Source: Blautia wexlerae DSM 19850 | GTDB taxonomy: Bacteria > Bacillota > Clostridia > Lachnospirales > Lachnospiraceae | Direction of reading: 5' to 3' | NCBI RefSeq assembly: GCF_025148125.1 | Contig: NZ_CP102267.1 | Coordinates: 4,350,501-4,414,500 of the forward strand | DNA length: 64,000 nucleotides | Shown: in pieces, positions 34,360-43,396 of the stretch | Layout: every line of letters starts with the position of its first letter | How positions within the stretch are numbered: the first letter of the stretch is position 1 | Notes under the pieces: generated by a model | Databases searched by the model: none | Told to the model about the DNA's origin: nothing | What the model saw: the letters and a program-made list of their open reading frames with translations, nothing else | Made by a program: the position numbers and the translations under genes

Positions 34360-37300
34360 CTATATTTCGTTATCTACTTTCACGAGTTTTCCCATGACAA
34401 GGAAGCGTCCTGTGCCGCCCGGCGTACAGGTAGAAAGGGTCAGTACCTTATCGCTGCAGGTCACAGTCACATCACTTTCCACCGCAGAACGTTCCTTCAT
34501 AGCTGTAAGCCAGGTAGTATAAGCACCGTCATCCTTCCAGGAAAGCTGCCAGGGAGAAGTTTCACTGCCGGATTCTTCCGGCTTTGCTGCAAAAGCCGCA
34601 AAGATCTCCATGACATAACCACCCTTCGGAGTAACGAGATACATCTGCCTGTGAGCATCAAAGTAACTTTGTTCATCGTACCGGTTCAGCAGCGCAAACA
34701 TGGAACCATCCCGCATATTATGACCATAAATGATCGTATTGCGGTCTGAAAAATCTGCCCGGTTTTCATAATCGGCAAACAGGCAGCCAACCTTGTTATA
34801 GGTTCCGTCATAAAGATGGTTCAGGTAATATTCGTTGTTGTCGGTCTGCGTTACCGGATAATTGAGCACCGTATCAGGAAGGGAAAGCCATCCGATGATG
34901 TCCGGTCCATTTTCACGGAGCGTTTCAAAGTCTACCGAAGGCAGGACAATATCGGTATCGTCCCGTTTTGGTTCTGTCGGATCGGGTGCCGACTCCGGGG
35001 AAGCTGTCTGCTCCGGTACTTCCACATATCCGGCAAGATCTCGATAGGCATCTTTACTCTCAGCATACTGGTTCAAGTCACGGAACACCAAAAAACCGCT
35101 GCCAAGAGCCACCAGAACGCAGAGTGAAAGGACAGAAACCCCGACAGCCGTTCTTTTCAGGGAAGTCCTGCTGTATTTTCCCTTTTTGAAATAATACACA
35201 GCAAATACGCTGCCGCCGATCAGTGCGGCTGCCAGCAGTCCGCCATACAGGAAAATATACGGATCATCCCCGGTCTGCGGTACCGGCTTTTGAGGGGTGG
35301 AAGGATTGGAGGGAACAGAAGGCTTTTCCGGGTTCTTTGGGTTCTTTGGGTTATCCGGCTTTTCCGGTTTTTCATTAAAGAACTGGACTGTAGATGTCTG
35401 ATCTGCCTTGATCTCCACCGTAGCGGCATCAGGAATGATGTAATCCTTGCTTGCCCGGTTTGCAACTTCTGTTACGGTATAAATACCGACACGAAGGCCC
35501 TTAACTTCAATCACGCCGGATTTTGGAGTGGTGAATGTCTCGCAGTAGGAGCCGTCCGCACTCTTAACCTCGATGGCAAAACCATCTTTGCGCCCGTCGC
35601 TGGAATTCTTTGTGATCTTTAAGTTGCCGCGGTAAGCCTCATTGGTAAATCCGTGCCCGGCTTCTCCATTTTCCACAACTGCGACCTGTCCATCTTCTGT
35701 GATGGAAAAATAGTAAGCGTTTGAGTCAGGCTGATAGCCCTCCGGCGCTTTGCTTTCTTTGATAAAGTAGCCGCCAGCCAGAAGGTTTTCCGCCGTATGA
35801 TAGCCTGCATCGGTTTCTTTCAGCGTACCGATCTTTTGATCGTCAGGATCATATTCCTGGTTGGCGTTGGAATCCGCATACAGGTCAAACACTGCACCGG
35901 ACAGGAAGCGCAGGAAAGAATTCTTGTCTTTCTTATCCTCCTTTTCCACAGGGGAAGGTTCCTCCACAGCTTCGGTTTTGGTTACCTGAACACTGCCGCG
36001 GATCAGGGTGTTTTCCACACGGATCTCGATATGCTGTCCGTCTGCACCGATATATACATGGTGCTGCTGCGGGCTTACCGTATAAAGGTCAGGGGCAGAG
36101 ATCTCCTTGACGATCCAGTGTCCGTAAGGAATGTTCTCAAAGGAAAAACTGCCGTCTTTTCCGGTAATAGCAGTAAGCAGCGCATTTTCTTCAGTAAATT
36201 CTTCGGTATCAGGTCTAAACAGACCCATGAGCGCACCGGCAAGCGTGACATCCTCGCCGCCTTCCGGGTTTTCCCCGACTTTTACACCGTCTACACGCCC
36301 ACGGAGAAGTTCATTGGAAACAGCCTCGCCTTCATTGACAAGGATCTGTACCAGGGCGGTTTCCTGACCAGCATACTCAAAGACAACCGGATATTCCTGA
36401 TCCGAAAGGATATAGGCGCCGTTGGTTGTGCGTTCCTTGACATAATAGCTGCCAAAAGGCAGGTCGGAAGCGAAGGAAGCGCTGTAACCGCCGGATTCCA
36501 CAGACGAAACAGAGACCACTTCCAGAAGTCCACCTGCCGGGATCACGCTGCCATCTGTCGCCGTCAGGTCTGCGGAAGCATAAAGTCCAAAGGAAATATC
36601 CTTATATTCCTCGTTCATGCCAAGACCGAACAGGTCATCGGTCTCCATTGCCTTGAAAAGTGTGACATCCACTTTCTGGCGTTCGTCATAAAGACCGGCC
36701 GCTGTCTGTGTAACCTCTACGGTCTCACCCGCATAGGTCAGTTCCACATATTCCGGTTGAGGATTCAGCACACAGCCGGAAGGAGCCTGACGTTCCTCCA
36801 GCCGGTAACGGCCGAGATAAAGGGGCCCGCTTTTTGCTGAACCGTCCTCGCCGGTCGTAAGTGTTTCCACAACCGTATCTTTTGCTGCCCGCAAGGTACC
36901 GTCACCGGTATAAATATCTTCATCTGCGATCACATCATAGACCGCTCCGGGAAGTCCGGCAACCTCATATACCGGTTGGTACAGTCCGTCGTTTTCCTGG
37001 ACAGAAGCAAATACTTCTCCGGTCTTTGTGATGGTAAGCTGGCCTTTCTGCGGCATATTGTACTGCGTGACCGTCACAACCGCCTCGCTGCCGTCAATGG
37101 TAAACGGTACCGGCTGGTCGGAAAGCACATAGCCGTAAGGAGCAGCTACCTCATAAAGTTCATAATCCCCGGCGGCCAAAGGCTCCGGCAGCATCAGCCA
37201 GCCCTCGTCAGAAACATAGAAGGTATCCAGTGTTTCCGGGTTCGGATAGTAGACGGTCTGGGTGATAAATTCCCCGGTGGAAAGATCCTTGATCTGAAAA

Positions 37301-39279
37301 CCGGTTCCGGTCACAGGGATAATCTTTCCGGTCTCTGCGTCACATTTTTCAACTTTCAGACGGGCTGTGATGGTGCGGTTGTTCAGGATATAGCTGTAAG
37401 TCTTTCCGTCAGAGGAAATGAATACCGTAAAGTCCGGGACAAAGGCTTTGCCTTCCTCGCCTGCGATTTGATGGACCGTATAATGCCCATACGGAAGCGG
37501 TTTACTGGAAGCAAAACCATCCGCATCCGTGGTAAGAAGGTCGCGTTCACTTTCCTTTGCCGCGTCATAGCTTCCGGCTGCCTTTAAGTAAATTTCAAAG
37601 ACTGCGCCTGCTTCCGGGCGTTCGATGATACCGGCATTGGGATCGTCGGTATTTTCGCCCTCAGGCACATCCGGGTCCAGGTCATCGGTGTGCTTGACAA
37701 GCTGGATATTTCCGTAAATAACCGTTTCCGTCACCTGATTTTCTGTGGTATTGAGTTCCACTTCATACAGGGAAGGGGATGCACCCACTTCATAAACGGT
37801 TTCATTCAGAAGATACCCGGTGCTCGGTTCGATCTCCCGGATCGTCCAGCTATCCCCGCACACATAATAGCGAGTCATAAAGCTGCCATCCGGCCCGGTA
37901 GTATAAGTGTCGATCAGTTCGCCATCACGGAAGATCCCATAGGTCGCCCCTGCAAGCGTGGCGTCCCCCTGGGCATTTCCGGTATCAGCGTCGCTCTTTA
38001 CCACATGGACGCGGAACTTCTTCAGGATATTGCTGAAATGTACCGAAGAAGTCTGCCCGCTTTCAATGGTCACGTACTGTGCGGAAGGGGTCACATAGCG
38101 ATCCACCGGAAGTTCTTTTACCAGATAGGTTCCCGGCAGGAGCTTCTTTTCAATCTGGCCGTTTTCTCCGGTCGTAACTTCCTCATTGACTTCATTTCCC
38201 AAAATGTCCGTACCGGAGATATGGAAGGTGATACCGGAAACAATGCCGTCCTCACTGGTCTTGACAAGTTTTGCGGTACCGTAAGTTTCCGTTTTGATCT
38301 TTACAAAGAAGGAAACCGGATCGCTGGCGCCGGTCATCATGGTCTGGTAGCCTGGTCTGCCCCAGATCAGCATGTCGTTTGCCACCGGGATATTCTTTCG
38401 GAATTCAAACAGCACCGGGTCCATCATCATCTGCCTGCTGGTAAAGGTGTATTCATTTCCGTTTCTTGTCACAGAAACGCCGCTGCCTTTCAAAGCCTCC
38501 AGATCGATCTTCAAGTTGTTGGTATCTGTGACCGTCAGGGTATAGACCTTTTTTTCTACATCCCATTTCAGTTCCAGTTCCGGTGCTTCGCTTTTCTTAG
38601 AAGAAGTAAAGGAAGGTACTGTGGAATGGGAAGCGACCTGTGCAAGAATCCAGTCATAGGCTTTTTCTGCCGGTCGTCCGGCGATCACGCTGAAATACTG
38701 GTCGGCGTCTGCGTGGCCGTTTCCGTGGCGGCTGTACGGATCGCTTCTAAGTTGCTGCTGGTATTCCCAAAGGATGATCTGGGTTGCCATCTTATAGTCA
38801 TCCTCGTTGATTCCGGAAACAGGGAGCGCCGCACCGGGTTTCCAGCCATAGATCGCAGTCAGGGTGATCCCCCTCCTTGCCTCGGCAGGAAGCAGGTTCA
38901 GGTATTGGCTGTTGGTCCCGCTTTCCGAAACATAGGTATTTTCCGAAGTATGGTAAGGAATCCCGCTCTCCACACAGTAAACCTGGTGGCTGATCCCGTC
39001 AGAATCCGTCAGCATATAGTGCCGGTAAGCATTGCCCCCGGAACTGGTGTGTACATCGATGGTTCCGTCTGCATGGTAGGCAAGATAGGTGTAAGGCGCC
39101 GGGGCACGGTAGTGGTTCCCATCAGAGCCCACATACTGGTCGCCCAGCCAGGAGCTTGCCGTCTGTCCGACAGACATGGCAAAAGCCTGAGCCGGAAGAA
39201 GCCCCAAAATGCTTGCCATACAAAGCAAAAACGCCAACAGCCTGCGAAAGCCGCGGCGTCTGGTTATGATATGTTCCAT
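34360..39279 (-). CDS. Thioester/CnaB surface adhesin fused to a class B sortase
   Basis: The protein has 1639 residues. A signal peptide ends near 34 (LPAQAFA). A thioester-type domain has Cys102 in VYCVESG and Gln167 in ATQIILWEYQ. Nine CnaB/SpaA-like isopeptide modules run from about 335 to 1310 (for example KLVKTSEDG, VHVVKSDADTG, LKVEKCDAETG; most end in a ProGlu-type VKE/REIE motif). A proline-lysine linker, sorting-like motif VPQTG (1333-1337) and membrane helix (about 1341-1362) follow. Instead of ending, the frame continues through a second helix (about 1376-1398) into a complete sortase: His1520 in YGHNM, Cys1618 in LSTCTPGG, Arg1625. It would let donor cells hold recipients during transfer. 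No stop, start or ribosome site separates the two halves, so this is either a true fusion or a lost stop codon. Confidence 0.85.
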   Translation of the reverse strand: MEHIITRRRGFRRLLAFLLCMASILGLLPAQAFAMSVGQTASSWLGDQYVGSDGNHYRAPAPYTYLAYHADGTIDVHTSSGGNAYRHYMLTDSDGISHQVYCVESGIPYHTSENTYVSESGTNSQYLNLLPAEARRGITLTAIYGWKPGAALPVSGINEDDYKMATQIILWEYQQQLRSDPYSRHGNGHADADQYFSVIAGRPAEKAYDWILAQVASHSTVPSFTSSKKSEAPELELKWDVEKKVYTLTVTDTNNLKIDLEALKGSGVSVTRNGNEYTFTSRQMMMDPVLFEFRKNIPVANDMLIWGRPGYQTMMTGASDPVSFFVKIKTETYGTAKLVKTSEDGIVSGITFHISGTDILGNEVNEEVTTGENGQIEKKLLPGTYLVKELPVDRYVTPSAQYVTIESGQTSSVHFSNILKKFRVHVVKSDADTGNAQGDATLAGATYGIFRDGELIDTYTTGPDGSFMTRYYVCGDSWTIREIEPSTGYLLNETVYEVGASPSLYEVELNTTENQVTETVIYGNIQLVKHTDDLDPDVPEGENTDDPNAGIIERPEAGAVFEIYLKAAGSYDAAKESERDLLTTDADGFASSKPLPYGHYTVHQIAGEEGKAFVPDFTVFISSDGKTYSYILNNRTITARLKVEKCDAETGKIIPVTGTGFQIKDLSTGEFITQTVYYPNPETLDTFYVSDEGWLMLPEPLAAGDYELYEVAAPYGYVLSDQPVPFTIDGSEAVVTVTQYNMPQKGQLTITKTGEVFASVQENDGLYQPVYEVAGLPGAVYDVIADEDIYTGDGTLRAAKDTVVETLTTGEDGSAKSGPLYLGRYRLEERQAPSGCVLNPQPEYVELTYAGETVEVTQTAAGLYDERQKVDVTLFKAMETDDLFGLGMNEEYKDISFGLYASADLTATDGSVIPAGGLLEVVSVSSVESGGYSASFASDLPFGSYYVKERTTNGAYILSDQEYPVVFEYAGQETALVQILVNEGEAVSNELLRGRVDGVKVGENPEGGEDVTLAGALMGLFRPDTEEFTEENALLTAITGKDGSFSFENIPYGHWIVKEISAPDLYTVSPQQHHVYIGADGQHIEIRVENTLIRGSVQVTKTEAVEEPSPVEKEDKKDKNSFLRFLSGAVFDLYADSNANQEYDPDDQKIGTLKETDAGYHTAENLLAGGYFIKESKAPEGYQPDSNAYYFSITEDGQVAVVENGEAGHGFTNEAYRGNLKITKNSSDGRKDGFAIEVKSADGSYCETFTTPKSGVIEVKGLRVGIYTVTEVANRASKDYIIPDAATVEIKADQTSTVQFFNEKPEKPDNPKNPKNPEKPSVPSNPSTPQKPVPQTGDDPYIFLYGGLLAAALIGGSVFAVYYFKKGKYSRTSLKRTAVGVSVLSLCVLVALGSGFLVFRDLNQYAESKDAYRDLAGYVEVPEQTASPESAPDPTEPKRDDTDIVLPSVDFETLRENGPDIIGWLSLPDTVLNYPVTQTDNNEYYLNHLYDGTYNKVGCLFADYENRADFSDRNTIIYGHNMRDGSMFALLNRYDEQSYFDAHRQMYLVTPKGGYVMEIFAAFAAKPEESGSETSPWQLSWKDDGAYTTWLTAMKERSAVESDVTVTCSDKVLTLSTCTPGGTGRFLVMGKLVKVDNEI

Positions 39280-39318
39280 GAAAAAATCCTCACTTTCATA
39301 AAATCTAAAAGGACAGCC

Positions 39319-40431
39319 TTATTTGCTGTCCTTGTCGTCAAAATCATCCTCGGAAAGATATTCCGGTTCCCCGTATGCCTCATCCGGGTCAAAGCCTTCG
39401 CCATAACCGTCATCCTCAAATTCCGCATCGTCCTCGGCCTGCTGTTTCGGACGCACGATTTTTACATAGTAACCGATCCCGCCGACCGCAAGTAAGGCAG
39501 CAAGGATAAACAGGATCGTGCCGACGCTGCCGGTTTCTTTCTTCGGCTTTTCCGGTTCTGCCGGTTTTTCAGTTTCCGCCGGCTTTTCTTTTCCTTTGCA
39601 GCCATTTAAGTCATTTTTGCAGACCGGACAGCCGGTATTAACCTTTCCTGCCTCACATTTTTCTGTGCAGTTGCAGCTTTCTTCCTGGGGAATCATGCTC
39701 ATGCTGCCATTGTTCTTTTCTGCAAGCGCCATCAGGTCGGACTCTGTGACGCCGTTTAAGAAGTAGACATTGTTATCTTCCCGTTTCCCGTCGATCACCA
39801 GATAAAAGACATTGCCCGCGTCCGTAGTGATGGTGTAAAACTGCTTTTCCCCATCCGTACCGCTGATGTTGTCCTGTACCGTTCCGGTGCCTTCCGGGGT
39901 AAATGCACCTTCCGGGATCGCAGAAGTATTTTCCTGCTGTCCGGTACTGTTATCTGAACCGGAAGAATTTCCGCCGCCGGAAGGGGTTGCAGCGTTTGAG
40001 CCGGAAGGTTTTTCTTCCTTAGGCGGTTTTGTCTGTGTACCGGACGGACTCTGGGGTGCTGCCGTAGCAGGTTTCTTTTCAGGAGCCGGTTCTTTGTAAT
40101 ACGGATTATCCAGCTTTACCACATCAGAACGGTTGCCGGCATAATCTTTTGCGTATATGCTTACCTGTTTTTCTGTTCCTGCATAATCTTTTAGTGCAAC
40201 CGACGCTTTCCCATCGGTGAGGGAGTTGATACGGTTTTCATCAACAAAGACCGCCTCCACGCCGGATAGATCGTCACTGCTTTCTATTTTCAGGGCATCG
40301 CCCTCTAGGGAAGCAGTCAGCGTTGGCGGTGTGGTGTCTTTGGAACCGCCGGCATGAGCCGTTACAGGTAATGCGCTGACACTTACAAGAAGCGTAAGCG
40401 CCAACAGCAGGGAAAGTTTTTTAAGCCTCAT
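39319..40431 (-). CDS. DUF4366 mobile-element surface protein
   Basis: The protein has 370 residues: a signal peptide (about 1-28), an Ig-like N-terminal domain (TPPTLTASLEGDALKIESSDDLSG), a long Pro/Ser/Gly-rich linker, the DUF4366 core (QFYTITTDAGNVFYLVIDGKREDNNVYFLNGVTESDL), a cysteine cluster (ESCNCTEKC...GCPVCKNDLNGC) that may bind metal, a membrane helix near 302-325 and an acidic cytoplasmic tail. The ATG at 40,431 sits six bases after AGGAGG; an ATG two codons earlier touches the ribosome site. The family belongs to the clostridial ICE transfer machinery. Confidence 0.85.
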   Translation of the reverse strand: MRLKKLSLLLALTLLVSVSALPVTAHAGGSKDTTPPTLTASLEGDALKIESSDDLSGVEAVFVDENRINSLTDGKASVALKDYAGTEKQVSIYAKDYAGNRSDVVKLDNPYYKEPAPEKKPATAAPQSPSGTQTKPPKEEKPSGSNAATPSGGGNSSGSDNSTGQQENTSAIPEGAFTPEGTGTVQDNISGTDGEKQFYTITTDAGNVFYLVIDGKREDNNVYFLNGVTESDLMALAEKNNGSMSMIPQEESCNCTEKCEAGKVNTGCPVCKNDLNGCKGKEKPAETEKPAEPEKPKKETGSVGTILFILAALLAVGGIGYYVKIVRPKQQAEDDAEFEDDGYGEGFDPDEAYGEPEYLSEDDFDDKDSK

Positions 40432-40666
40432 GCACATCCTCCTTCTCCTGCGGCAAAACAGTTTCCGAAGGGGCTGCCTGCTGTGATTTCAAAAAATCCG
40501 CAAGCTGCTGGGGCGTTAGTTTGAAACTGCGCGCCACCGCCACATAATCGGTATTTTCCAGCTCCGTTTTCTGTTCCTCCAGCTTATGGAGCTTTGCCTG
40601 CATTTCCGCAATCTTTGTTTTGGTCTTTTCAATTTCCTTTTCCAGTTTTTCAATTTTAGGATTCAA
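40421..40666 (-). CDS. DUF4315 coiled-coil protein
   Basis: The protein has 81 residues: an N-terminal coiled coil (KIEKLEKEIEKTKTKIAEMQAKLHKLEEQK) followed by a short helix-turn-helix-like part (FKLTPQQLADFLKSQ). It is invariably found beside DUF4366 and CD1108 genes; the role is unknown. It overlaps the DUF4366 start by 11 bases. Confidence 0.8.
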   Translation of the reverse strand: MNPKIEKLEKEIEKTKTKIAEMQAKLHKLEEQKTELENTDYVAVARSFKLTPQQLADFLKSQQAAPSETVLPQEKEDVHEA

Positions 40667-40684
40667 TTTATTACCTCCAATCTG

Positions 40685-43372
40685 TTAAGGCAGACGCCCA
40701 AATGTATAAAAATGCTGCTGCCAGTAGCTTGTATTGATGTTAGCATAAGAGATCGGGTCTCCGCAGTGGATCATCATTCCATTTCCTACATAGATCCCTA
40801 CATGGCTTGCGCCGCTGGTATTGTAGGTCCCCTGGAAGAAGATCAGGTCGCCCGGTTTTGCATCTGCGCTTGATACCGGCGTACATACACCTAAAAGACC
40901 GTCCGCAGTCAGCCTTCCAAAATTCCAGCCGACGCCGCAGTTGTTGATCACCCAGGACACATAGCCGGAACAGTCAAAGGAAGTGGAAGGGCTTGCGCCT
41001 CCCCATACATACGGATAGCCAAGATATTTTTCCGCCTCGGCCATCATTGCGGCAAACTGTTCATCCGCAAGGGCTTCCGGTGGAATGTCATAATCGAAGT
41101 AGTTTCCTGTGCCGCCTGAACCAACTTCCGGCAGGTGCCGTTCGCTGGTATCGCCGGTATCGGCAAAATACAGGGGATTCAAATACTGGCCGTCAACCAG
41201 GACCTCTAAGTGCAGGTGGGGACCGGTGGAATTTCCGGTATTCCCGACCTTTGCGATCACATCCCCGGCTTTGACCTCCTGCCCGGCAGAAACAAGGATC
41301 TGGGAACAGTGCCCGTATTTGGTTGTCAGGGTATGTCCTTCGTATGCCTCGCCTTCAATGGCAACACATAAGCCATAACCGCCGGCATTTCCCGCAAGGG
41401 TAACTGTTCCGTCATGCCCGGCAAGGATCTCTGTGCCATCCGGCATCCCGATGTCCACACCGGTGTGATAGTTCTTTTCCCCACTGATGGGATGTACCCG
41501 GTAGCCGTAGTAGCTGGTCACATAAGGGAGCCAGTTGGTGCCAAAGACATTTTTGACATACTGGCGGTTTCCTTTTGTCTGCAGCAGGATCTCGCAGATC
41601 TCTTTCTGGTCTGCGTTCATCCGGGAAACGACCAGGTTTTCCAGAGGTGTGACCGTGAGCTTGACATTTAAGATGCGCCATTCATAAGGCACTTCCTCCT
41701 GGGTTTCTTCCCCGGTTTCCGGGTCAACGGAAGTTTCGGTGCGGTAACGGATCTCGGTTTCTTCTGAAAAGGACAGGGTATATTGTTCCTGGAAAAGCTG
41801 CCGCAGCACGCTTTCCACTTCATCGTAAGTAAATCCCTGATAAGCAGAAGTCAGATACCCCATCAGCACATACGGGTCATGCTCAATCGCACCCAGGTTA
41901 TACCGGTATTCGTCATAACCGGGGCGGTCTGATTCCACCCTGTCTATTTCCATTTGCAGATCTGTTTCCCACTCGGTATAGGTAAGCTCCGCCTGATTGA
42001 TGTCCTGATCGTCTGCGAGATAGGTAGAAGCAGCCAGACTTCCCAGACCGCCGGTCCCAATATTGGAGAACGTGGAAAACAGGGACATGATCAAGAAAAT
42101 TACCAAAAGGAGAAGCAGGAGGACAAGGCAGATCATAGGGTGCCGTTTGACCGCATGGACAATACCGACGCTGACCCTCTCTGTTGCGACTGCGGCATTT
42201 TTTGCCTGTTTCCCGGCTTCACGGGCAGCCTTGGCATACTGCCTTTTCAGTTTTTGTTTCTGCCATATCCGGGCAATCGCATATTTCTTCAGCTCCGGGT
42301 GGTCGCTAAGAGCCTGCCGGTAAGCAAGTCTTGCGTTTGCTTTTGCTAATTTTTGCTGTAATTTCGCTGCCTTTCGGTAGGGGGCAGTTTTATGCCGGTG
42401 ATATGCCGTGCGAAGCCCTGCCTCGCCCACAAGTTCAGAGCGGTGGGCTGCCTTGATGCCCACATTTTCATCCTCTGCCTCATAAATCTTTTTATGAGCG
42501 TAACCAATGGCAGTATTGGCGCCCGCCTTGACCGGACGCAGGGGTACAGGTCCTTTTACATGGACCTTTTGGGATTTGACCTCCTTTTCAAATTTTAAGT
42601 GTTTTTTGGCTTTTCCGGTCTCCGGGTCGGAAACCGTCTCCATGCGCAGTTTCTTCCGGGCAGGTAGACGATTTTGCGCCTGCTCTGCTTTTTGTGCAGT
42701 CCGTTCCGCCTTCCGTCTTGCATGGGTGAGCTTTTTATCCTTTGTCTCCGGCGGTAGTTCATCCGCAGTAAATTCCAGCTTGGATGTTTTCGGCGGTTCG
42801 CTATCCATACCCTTTTCCTTCTGCGCTGCCTGTTCCTCCGCCTGTGCCGCTTCCTGAAAACGCTGCTGATATTTGTTCCCATGCTGGTGTGTTCGGTAAC
42901 GGTGTTCCTGACCGGATCTGTCTGTGCCGTTCGGTGGGGCTGAGCCTTCGGAAGAAGGAGCATATTTTCCGGTATCATGGTCTGTCACATCCTCTGTTAC
43001 AAAAGAACGCCTGGAAGCCTCCTGCCGGAAATTGCTTCGCACGTTGTCCTGTATCAGGGGCGCTGTCCTGGTAGCATCCGGTGTCTCAAAGTGTTCCGAA
43101 AAACCATCCAAAGCGGCTGCATAAGCCTCGCCCTGTTTCAACAAGGACGCCGGTGTTTCCGGTGATAGCTGGGAAAATTCCGTCTGTACAGGGATGTCCT
43201 GCCTGTGGGTTTTGCCGGGGACAGAAGAAGGGGTGTCCCGTGCCCTGCGCAGATCAAAATCCTGTGCGGTCTGCCTAGCTGCCGGTTGATCTTCCCCGTG
43301 GGAATCACGCACCGGCATCCGGGTATCTTTGCGCTTCCTTTGAAATTCCCTGTCGTGTGCCATTGTTCTCAC
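40685..43372 (-). CDS. CD1108-type wall hydrolase, M23 plus NlpC/P60
   Basis: The protein has 895 residues. The first 400 are charged and probably cytoplasmic. A membrane helix lies near 412-435 (CLVLLLLLLVIFLIMSLF). An M23 endopeptidase domain follows, with YHTGVDIGMPDG near 634 and HLHLE near 719. An NlpC/P60 domain has catalytic Cys in FDCSGY near 799 and His in ASHVGIYVG. It is the VirB1/Orf14-like enzyme that opens peptidoglycan for the transfer channel. It is preceded by VirB4 and followed by DUF4315. Confidence 0.87.
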   Translation of the reverse strand: MRTMAHDREFQRKRKDTRMPVRDSHGEDQPAARQTAQDFDLRRARDTPSSVPGKTHRQDIPVQTEFSQLSPETPASLLKQGEAYAAALDGFSEHFETPDATRTAPLIQDNVRSNFRQEASRRSFVTEDVTDHDTGKYAPSSEGSAPPNGTDRSGQEHRYRTHQHGNKYQQRFQEAAQAEEQAAQKEKGMDSEPPKTSKLEFTADELPPETKDKKLTHARRKAERTAQKAEQAQNRLPARKKLRMETVSDPETGKAKKHLKFEKEVKSQKVHVKGPVPLRPVKAGANTAIGYAHKKIYEAEDENVGIKAAHRSELVGEAGLRTAYHRHKTAPYRKAAKLQQKLAKANARLAYRQALSDHPELKKYAIARIWQKQKLKRQYAKAAREAGKQAKNAAVATERVSVGIVHAVKRHPMICLVLLLLLLVIFLIMSLFSTFSNIGTGGLGSLAASTYLADDQDINQAELTYTEWETDLQMEIDRVESDRPGYDEYRYNLGAIEHDPYVLMGYLTSAYQGFTYDEVESVLRQLFQEQYTLSFSEETEIRYRTETSVDPETGEETQEEVPYEWRILNVKLTVTPLENLVVSRMNADQKEICEILLQTKGNRQYVKNVFGTNWLPYVTSYYGYRVHPISGEKNYHTGVDIGMPDGTEILAGHDGTVTLAGNAGGYGLCVAIEGEAYEGHTLTTKYGHCSQILVSAGQEVKAGDVIAKVGNTGNSTGPHLHLEVLVDGQYLNPLYFADTGDTSERHLPEVGSGGTGNYFDYDIPPEALADEQFAAMMAEAEKYLGYPYVWGGASPSTSFDCSGYVSWVINNCGVGWNFGRLTADGLLGVCTPVSSADAKPGDLIFFQGTYNTSGASHVGIYVGNGMMIHCGDPISYANINTSYWQQHFYTFGRLP

Positions 43373-43396
43373 CTCCGATCCATTTTAATTTTTGTC

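Noticed and set aside
37690..39495. 601-codon plus-strand ORF opposite the adhesin
   Set aside because: The minus strand carries a coherent signal peptide, thioester and CnaB domains. The antisense frame has no recognisable domain.
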